Shown here: in pieces, positions 56,508-64,000 of the stretch | How the letters are laid out: every line of letters starts with the position of its first letter | Position numbering within the stretch: position 1 is the stretch's first letter | The notes under the pieces: generated by a model | What the model was told of the DNA's origin: nothing | Seen by the model: only the letters and a program-made list of their open reading frames with translations | Database searches by the model: none | Translations under genes and position numbers: made by a program | Source of the DNA: Rhynchopus euleeides | Lineage: Eukaryota; Euglenozoa; Diplonemea; Diplonemida; Diplonemidae | Direction: 5' to 3' | Assembly: GCA_963210315.1 (NCBI GenBank) | Contig: OY723306.1 | Location: 1,178,001 to 1,242,000 of the forward strand | DNA: 64,000 bases

Positions 56508-58743
56508 ATGGTCGGCAAGGGCGGGAAGGGACGCGGTGACCACCGCGGGTTCGAGCAGCTCGTTGAGGAGGTGAAGAACCGGCAGCGCACGGAGGAGGGC
56601 TTCCGGGAGGAGTGGAAGTCGTACTGCATGATGTACGGGGGCCAGAAGATGGACCCCTCGAAGCACGACGAGGCGTTCCTCAGGCAGGCGCTCGCTGGGG
56701 CCTCAGGAGGCGGTGGTGGCGGTGGCGGGAACAGCAACACCGCCCCCACTCCAGGCGGCAAGTCCGGTGGCAAGCCCTCCGGCAAATCCGGCGGCAAAAA
56801 GGGCGGCGGCGGCGGTGGCAGTGGCGGTGTCGCCCCTGCCGGGGGGTACAGCAACCACGGCTACAACACCTCTGACCACCACAGCACGCCCTACTCCGGT
56901 GGAGGCTATTCCGCTGCCCCTGCACAGCAGCAGTACACATCATACAGCGAGCCTGTCCAGTCCTATGGTGGGTATGGGGGGTACGGTGGAGACTCCAAGC
57001 CGCGTGGCGACCGACTCCCCAACGACTTCGACTCCCTGGTGTCGCTTGTGAAGGAGAGGCAGCGGAGCCTCCCCGGGTGGAAGACTGCGTGGTGGCACTA
57101 CTGCGATGTGCACGGGAGTGGGGACAAGGACCCCAGCCGGCACGAAGCGAGCTTCCTGAGGGAGGCTCTCCACACCTTGCAGAACGACTCTTCCCAGGGA
57201 GAGGACCATGGGGGGCACGTGTCGCACGGGGGGCATGGGCACAGCCACGGCGGCAGCCACAGCGGCCACCATGGGCATGCCCATGGGGGTCAGCAGGGGC
57301 ATGGCGGTGGTGGGCACAGCGCCTCGCAGTGGAGCGGTGGCCCTTCGTACAGCCATGCGGAGGAGGAGGAGCGCCTGGGCCTGGTGGATGAGGTCAAGGA
57401 GAGGCAGCGCCACATGGCTGGGTTCCGGCACTACTGGATTGAGCTCTGCCAGAGCAACGGGGTGGGGGGGATGGACCCCAGCAGGCACGAGCTGGAGTTC
57501 CTGCGGCGCGGGCTGCTGCCGCCGCAGGAGAACCACCAGGAGCTGGTGGATGTGATCAAGGGCTTCCAGCGCACGCAGCCCGGGTTCAAGGAGGAGTGGG
57601 TGGAGTTCTGCAACACGCGGGGCAGCGGGGTGCGCGACCCCAACAGGCACCCCCCGGAGTTCCTCGCCGTGGCACTGCGCGAGCTGGCGGGTGGGAAGGG
57701 GCTGCGCGGTGTGCCGGCTCGCCCGCAGGGGCGTGGTGGCCCCCGTGGGGGTGACGAAGGCGCGCCCACCGACGGGCTGGTGGATCACGTGAAGCAGAAG
57801 CAGCGGGACAGCCCGCAGACCCGGGAGAGGTGGATTGAGTACTGCAGCCGCTGGGGGTCGAGCGACCTCGACCCTGCCCGGCATAACGCTGACTTCCTGC
57901 AGAAGGCCATGAAGTTTATGGCGACGGGTATCGACGAGGGGACGCGCACCACGGAGGTGCCTGACCTGTGGAGGAGGTTGGACGATCCCTCCATCTCAAC
58001 GGTATGTTTGGGTTGTCGTGTCGGGTTTGGGTTGGTGTCGATGGAGGGGGGGGGGGTGGGGTGGGAATTTAAGCGCTGTTTGGCAGAAGCGGGTGGTGGT
58101 GGTGGTGATCGTTGTTGTGTGCAGATGTTTTAAATCGTCACCAACACCCCTTGTTTGCAGGAAGCTCTTGTCGCCGCGATCAAGAAGGGGCAGCGCCTGA
58201 ACCTGGAGTGGCGCAGCCAGTGGTGGGACTACTGCGACCAGCACGGGAACGGGGACCACGACCCTTACAGGCACGACCCCCGCTTCCTGAGAGAGTATGT
58301 CAAAAACCCTTTGAGGCGCCGCACGTCGTGTGTGGTTTCCTACGCCCTCCCTCTCCCCCTCCTCCCCTCTGTGACCCACTAGCTTTTGCTTCCCGCCCAC
58401 CATTGCTCCTCCACACCACAACAGGGCGATGCGCGCTCTGGGCGAGCCCCACGTTTGAAGCGGCCTTACAGCACCCGCGCTCCTTTCTCAAAAAGCGGGT
58501 GCAAAACCAGCGAAAGGCAAACACACAGATAGGGCAGCGGCACGCATCAAAGGGTTTTTTTTGACACCCCCCCTCAGGTTGGCCATCCACAGGCCAATCA
58601 ACGCGCGGGGGAATCGCAGAGTTGACAAGACGTGTGGGGGGGGCAGGGGTGTAAATAAGGCCGACTCCCGACTCCCGACTCGCGCCGGATTTTTTGGGAT
58701 TGGGAGGGTTGCCTTGCTTCCCTTAGGGAATGTGCGGTATTAG
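56508..58743 (+). CDS. Protein with six W/C/DPxRH repeats, Gly- and His-rich linkers
   Basis: Exons 56508-58001, 58161-58294 and 58578-58743 (introns GTATGT...GCAG|G and GTATGT...TCAG|G; phases 0 and 2), about 597 aa. Six copies of a roughly 47-residue unit start near residues 10, 171, 290, 344, 423 and 499. Each reads LVxxVKxxQR, about 8 residues, WxxYC, then GxGxxDPxRH and FLxxAL. Strict Trp, Cys, Asp-Pro and Arg-His positions suggest a small helical domain, perhaps RNA or protein binding; I recognise no named family. Residues about 63-110 are Gly/Ser/Lys-rich and about 233-285 His/Gly-rich (possible metal binding). The second exon carries unit six. The last exon runs into the hAT-like element at 58644, which supplies roughly the final 30 codons and the stop TAG; the third exon is therefore the least certain part. 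Confidence 0.7.
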
Positions 58744-59757
58744 GCACCCCATGGCCAAAATGACCCCACTGCGATCCGCACAGACTCCAAATATTCAAAA
58801 GAAAGGGTTTTTGGAACACCCGAGGAGGGGGGGTCCCGATGGGTGGGTGGGGGTGTGGGGGTCCCGCTGGGTGGGACATGGTGTGTGCCTCCCAGTCATC
58901 TTCTTCATTACCGGTCTCTGAACTGGGGTGAGTTCATTGACAAACCACTGCTGTGAATACGGCGCCCCTTTCCCGCCCCTTTTGCCAGATCCTGGCAGCT
59001 CCCAAGAAGAGTTGTGTTCCGCCCCCATCAGGTGGTTGAGCATACCGCAGCGCACACGTGCACAACCACACACACTCCACACAGATGCGTCACACATGTG
59101 ACGCAACTGTTGCGACACAAAACATGCCTCAGGTAGAGGCAGTAGTGTTTGACTCACAGCCAACATAGCTCTCAGTGGGGCCGTGGATGGTGTGGATGCA
59201 TCCATGCATGCATCCACGGCATCCAGGGATGCCCGAAAATGTCAAAAAATGGATTTTCGATTTGGCATACAGGCATTCATCCACTGCAGGCAGGCCTGCA
59301 TGCAGGGCTTCGGAGCTCCAGGCTGTGTGTGGATGCATCCACAAAATTTGTGGATGCATGCGCTGCATGCACGGGAAATACTGAGAGCTATGCAGCCAAA
59401 TACTGCTGCCGTGAGTGAGGTGCTCGCAGCGTGTGGGGCGCTGCGGGCGAAGTGGGGGGTTGGCTGGGACAGCCAACATGGCGCTGTGCGTCGCGTGCTT
59501 CTTCGCGGACCACCTCGCACGCGGGAAGACCCCGCAAGCGCCGAGTCAGTCCGCCCTGACCGAATGGTGGGCGACTGCTGGAGGGTCCATGGGACTCTCC
59601 ACGGCAGAGGTGGCCGTACTACAGGATGCGTGCAGGATTGAGTAGGGTTTGAGACCGCCCGTCCCCCCCAGCCCCCCACCCCAGGTACCTTAGGTGACTG
59701 TAAATAACCGACTCCCGACTCCCGACTCCTGACCCCCAAACCTTATTTACAGCCCTG
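58644..59757. mobile_element. hAT-like non-autonomous transposon in the last exon of the repeat gene
   Basis: Ends CAGGGGTGTAAATAAGG (58644) and CCTTATTTACAGCCCTG (to 59757) match at 16 of 17 positions. G tracts flank both ends and are consistent with a GGGGGGGG duplication. CCGACTCCCGACTCCCGACT repeats lie in both subterminal regions. Internally, TGGATGCATCCA palindromes recur at about 59195-59365. A frame at 59415-59645 looks somewhat protein-like (WATAGGSMGLSTAEVAVLQD) but is unassigned. Confidence 0.8.
59190..59370. repeat. ATGCATCCA palindrome cluster
   Basis: GGATGCATCCA and GCATGCATCC palindromes recur several times within 180 bp, along with ATGCATGC and CTGCATGC. They lie inside the hAT-like element and may form cruciforms or protein-binding sites. 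Confidence 0.65.
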
Positions 59758-61473
59758 GGGGGGGGGGGGATGAGATAGGTGGGGTCGGGGTGTGGGGGTA
59801 CGAAACACATGAAAATTGAACGAATTCCCTTTCAGGGTTGGGGGGGGGGGGGAGGGGGTATTCTTTGATACGCCCGCCCCCCCCCCCCCCCGCCCCACTA
59901 TTTAACCCCCACCCCCCCCGCCGCCACTCTGCTCCCTTTCTTCCCACGGCCTATCGGCGGTGGTTACCTTCAAAGCCGTGTTATCCGCTGACAGATCAGA
60001 CCATTCCCTCTGCTTAGGGAGTTTGTCTTGTTTCTGCTCTTCCTGTGTGTGCCAGCAAAACCCAGCCCCTTTTTTTCCCCCTTGCTGACGCGCTTTTCTG
60101 CTGAACGAATGAGAGGCTAACAAAGGGGGGGAGGGGAGGGGGTGGTGTGGGGGGAGCGAGAGAGAGTGTGGCTTCGCTCTGTGTCACACTGTGTGCCACC
60201 CCCATCCCACCCCACCCCCCCTTTTTTTTACAACCAGTTTTGTGAGCGCTGCTGACATTTCTGCACTTCTGAGCGAAGTTGCTCCCCCCTCCTCCCCCCC
60301 CCACCCCGATCTGGGAGGCCTTGCAGGTTGGGGGCCTCCCACCCCATCGTGTCTCGAGCGATTTAGTTCCGCGTTTTATCATCCTGTGGCGAATCCTGCA
60401 AAAAAAAAAAGAAAACAGAACATGATCAGGTCAGGAAATTCCCTTGGAGGGTGTCCAGAGTGGCCAGTTGCGCCGGGGATCAGCCGGGAGGGGGGGGGGG
60501 GAAGGAGGGTCGTCTCGTTCTTCCGCCCCCGTGGAGGTTTTCTGAAAATCTCCTGGGTCTCCGAGCCTCGGGGCATCGTCCAGAAAATCCGCACGATAAA
60601 TTGCCAACATGAATATTGTTCGGCGGGAATTTTGAGTGGATGTCGTCCAAGTACTGAGTTGTTTTAAAAAAATCCGCGCCTTGTATGGGCTGGCTGGTGG
60701 TGGTTGGGACAAGACCGACGAGATTAGAAGCGGCACTGGTAGACGGGTTTTGAGGCCCCCCGCCCCCAGGTTCCCCCTGCCCACCTGGACGGACCCAAGT
60801 GCCTCACACCGGATCTCTCCCCACCCGGTGGTCCACCTGACGGATACGCGAAAAAAAAATCAGCATGGTTTCTTTGAGTTGCGGGGTCGTCTCGCGGAGC
60901 AGGCGATTGATCGTCCAAATGCAAAAAAAAACTCCGCAGGGGAAAAAAGAAAAAAGAAAGGCGATCGCAAGGACTTGTCGTCCTCGCACATCGGTCTTGT
61001 TGGCTGTTGCCAACAAAGCACAATGTGATTGAAAGCAAAGGCAACAAAGAAAACCGCGGCAGAAAATAATTGGAAGAGAAGGAAAAAATTCTCCCCTCCA
61101 TCCCCCCTCCCCTCCCCCAGCAGGAAAACGCAATACCAAAAACCGCACACAAAAAAAACAATCAACCTACAAAGGGGTACACAGGCAGTTGCCTGATGTA
61201 TGCTATCCCACCCCCCACACCCCCAAGCAACTGTCAGGACAGCCATTCTCTCTCTCTCTCTCTCTCTCTATCTCGCCACCCATATCTTTCCCCAAACAAC
61301 CCCACGTCCCCCACACCTTCCTCTGAATACAGCAAAGGTCAGAACCCAGCACCATATGTGCGTAGCAACAAAACAAAGAGACGGCATTTTAAGAGTGGTC
61401 CAAAATGGTGTCAGGGTTTTTTGGTCTTGCTGCAAGAAGAAGAAGAAGAAAAAATAGCACGCGTTTTTATTTG
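59758..61473. other. Low-complexity intergenic DNA
   Basis: G and C homopolymers, A runs and a CT repeat (61249-61268). No recognisable gene or delimited element. Confidence 0.5.
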
Positions 61474-61661
61474 TTAAGCACACTCGTGTGAGCGGAAAGC
61501 GCCCCACCACAGCTGCAACCAAACGTGCTCTATACACTAACCCCACCCTTCATCAGGCTCAGGGTGTGATCAGTTCAGGGTTTTGTGTGTAGAAGCGTCA
61601 ACGCAACAAACAAAAGGAAATTCATCAGAGCGGTTGTAGCTGTGAAGTGATAGGGCGCTTT
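61474..61661. repeat. 188-bp dispersed repeat, copy 2
   Basis: Essentially identical to 34044-34231. Sequences outside the block are unrelated at both ends, so it is a discrete unit rather than part of a larger duplication. Confidence 0.85.
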
Positions 61662-63579
61662 TCCTGAATTGAAGAAACATACAACAACAGCAGAGAGGGA
61701 ACCCCCACGGGTTCTCTGTGTGCAGTAGCCTAGCTCTGACACGGTGCCCCGTGTCGGTTCTTTATTGTGCTGCCGGCACCCAAAACAAACAAAAAAATAC
61801 AACCAACAACACCCCCCCCCCCCCCCCCTGCCGTACTCACCAAGCTCCCTCCACCCCCATCCCACCCACCCACACCCCCCCCCCTCATTCAGCCTTCTAT
61901 CTCCAAGCAAAAATGATTACGTCGCTCCCGTCTCTCGCTGCCCCCCCCCCATGGCAGAAGCTGTTCCTGATAAACCCCCCCCCCAAAAAAAAAACACATA
62001 CCTCGCGCACACCCCCCTTCTCCTCTCTCTCAGCGTGCTTGAGATCACTCCCAACAATGCGTCTTTCGGCGTAAGTAAGTTGTGCGCCCCCCCCCCCCAT
62101 CCCCCCCCTCCCCTTTGTGAAAGCCACCTGTTCTGGCCCTCGTTTCATCTCGCTCTCTCTCTCTCTCTCTCTCTGCTTTCTTCATCCAGTGGATACGATT
62201 TTTCTCACTCCGTCAGCTGTGTTGTTGCTGTGTTGTGATATGAACAAGAAGAAAAACCCCCCCCCCCCTCACCCATCCCTTTTGTGTGTGTGTGGAGGGG
62301 GGGGGGGTGAGACAGTATTTTATTCATCCTGGAGTTGTTGTCTTTTTTATTTGCCGAAAACCCAGAAAAGAAAGTTCCGTTATTACCTGGGGGGGGGGAG
62401 AGGGGGCGCCAGTAGTACTACTGTGGTGTTCGTGATGGGTGGGTATTTTCTTCCTCATCTCCCCCTCCACAGGGAGGGGGGTGGGAGGGGGGCGGTGGCT
62501 TCTTGGTGGTAGAAAATTCAACTCCCACCCCTCCCCCCTCCCCCCTCGCAAACCCCATGTGTTAGGGTTTGAAGATGTGGCTTTGTGTCGGGGGGGTTTT
62601 TGTTCTGCTGATGCCAAAATAGCCCCTATTCACCCGTCGGTTTGCACTTTCGAGGAGTTGTCTTGGCATTGCCGGGGCAGCCCGTTGGTATTGATATGTG
62701 CAATGTCAAGTGCGTTGTATCAGGAAATCACACGACGTACACAACACATCGTGACGGTGTAGGCAATATGGTGGCATTGCGGCCCAAAGCACCCGACACA
62801 TTTTGGATGTCATCGACCAGCTACATTGTGGCGAGTGTGACAAACACGCCATTTCCCCTCCTCGGCTCCACGATATTTCTGGCAAAAAAAAAACTTCAGT
62901 GTCTCCCAGTGGACAGGCAGGGGGGTGTGGAATGCAACGACGCCCACCCACCTCCCCACCGCCCCACCTCTCCAACCAGAATCACCATCACAGCACGGGG
63001 GGGGGGGGGTGAACAATGGAAAAAATGGAAAAACAATGGAAACAAAGAAAATGGAAAAATGGAATAAAAACAGCCACCCAATACAAAAGGCAGAACCCGC
63101 AGCACTTCGGGAGGGTGTTCAAAATCCCGGATTTTATTACGGAGAAAAAGGGGTCGGGAGGAGGCGGGGGGAGGGGGGGGGCTGGGGGAACGCCCCTGCC
63201 GCCCGCCCGCCCCCTCCCCTTCCCTGCGCTTCTCCTGCCACCTCTCTAAAGAGGGCGTTCTCGAGAGGAGAAATAAATATTCCGGAAAATTCCGAAGATT
63301 TGGCACACCTCCTCTAGCTGGGATACTCTGGTCCTCATCCCCGCCCTCGCGCCCCGTCCCTTCCCATGAGCACTAACAAAAGCAAATGTGCCTATTTCAG
63401 CAGATTGCACGGGCCGGGGGGGTCAGGGTGGTTGCCTTGATCTGCGGCACACCCACAGGGGGGGGGGGGGGGACCACGCACACAGATCTCTCCTGATATA
63501 ATTGGCTTCCTCTCTCCTTCCAGCGACACCTCTCTCTCTCTCTCTCTCTCTCTTCTTCTTCTTCTTCTTCTTCTTGCGA
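61662..63579. other. Low-complexity intergenic DNA
   Basis: C and G homopolymers, CT runs (62153-62172, 63528-63552) and a CTT run (63552-63576). No gene recognised. Confidence 0.5.
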
Positions 63580-64000
63580 CAGGGCATTAGTTTGACCTTC
63601 CCGACGGAGCCTGAAACCTGGTTACCCTGGTTATGACCCACCAAATTTTTTCGCTCGGGCGCTTCGCGCCCGAGTGCCTCCTGCGCCGTTGTGACCGCGG
63701 CGTGCTATTATCTGTCTCCCCACCCCCAGGTTATGTATAGTCTCTACTTCCCCCGGGTTTGTGAGAGGTGTCAGACACAGCACACAATTCGCGCTGGTGC
63801 CAGGAGGATAACCCATCTACACGCCGACAGGCTTCCTGGCACTCCGCGAGCGCCCGAAGCTTGAATTGAGGGCATGGCTGCGGCACGACGCCCAGAGCGT
63901 GTACAGGCACTTGGCAATTTTCTCGTGGAGTTGCGCCCCGGGTTTCCCACCACCGTGGTGTTGCACCAGTCAGTGGCGAAGGACACGACGCGGTTCCAGA
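63580..64000 (-). mobile_element. hAT-like transposon, second copy, cut by window end
   Basis: Starts CAGGGCATTAGTTTG at 63580 and follows the reverse complement of 17495-17173. It carries about 100 extra bp (about 63824-63940) absent from the first copy. The extra segment has a protein-like frame (GFLALRERPKLELRAWLRHD) that may be a piece of a captured or original gene deleted from copy 1. The other end is outside the window. Confidence 0.8.

Overview
The window is nuclear DNA of a unicellular eukaryote. It has split protein genes with small GT-AG introns, G/C-rich third codon positions, an ER cytochrome P450 reductase, many G/C homopolymers and CT/GA microsatellites, and a dense load of terminal-inverted-repeat (TIR) transposons. 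No rRNA, tRNA, operon or prokaryotic signal was seen. Lineage cannot be fixed from this sequence alone. DUF4116 repeats, all host genes on one strand, and uniform AG|G acceptors would suit an alga or alveolate (chromerid or dinoflagellate relative), but that is inference.

Host genes, all on + strand: (1) 18.3-22.2 kb, two-exon Lys/Gly-rich basic protein, unknown; (2) 23.6-24.7 kb, C2H2 plus G-patch protein; (3) 27.9-30.2 kb, three-exon NADPH-cytochrome P450 reductase; (4) 36.6-40.9 kb, five-exon Cys-rich secreted or lumenal protein of 1049 aa, unknown; (5) 44.4-46.6 kb, ubiquitin-like plus DUF4116-repeat gene with two single-base frameshifts; (6) 47.4-52.6 kb, 1737-aa single-pass membrane protein with cadherin/Ig-like (VNDxP) repeats; (7) 56.5-58.7 kb, protein with six copies of an unrecognised Trp/Cys/DPxRH repeat. 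All nine host introns inferred start GTATG and end AG|G.

Between and inside the genes I could delimit many DNA transposons from TIRs plus target-site duplications (TSDs). Three elements (2.5-5.6, 20.7-21.7 and 24.9-27.8 kb) share the terminus CACGGTG, have 2-bp TSDs and carry long arrays of short family-specific palindromes. The third encodes two proteins on the - strand, one with three C2H2 zinc fingers. This is the best candidate here for an undescribed system: a CACTA-like transposon group with unusual termini. Seven hAT-like non-autonomous elements (8-bp TSD) lie at 14.7, 16.8, 30.2, 32.0, 32.8, 34.4 and 58.6 kb, plus a cut-off copy at 63.6 kb; five of the seven sit in C or G tracts. There is one Mutator-like element with a 10-bp TSD (5.9-7.9 kb), two near-identical 1148-bp foldback elements in TA sites (12.9 and 54.1 kb), and one 329-bp TA-flanked element nested in the 20.7-kb transposon.

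The rest (about 8-13, 22.2-23.6, 31-32, 35-36.6, 41-44, 52.7-54, 55-56.5 and 59.8-63.5 kb) is low-complexity intergenic DNA in which I recognise no gene.
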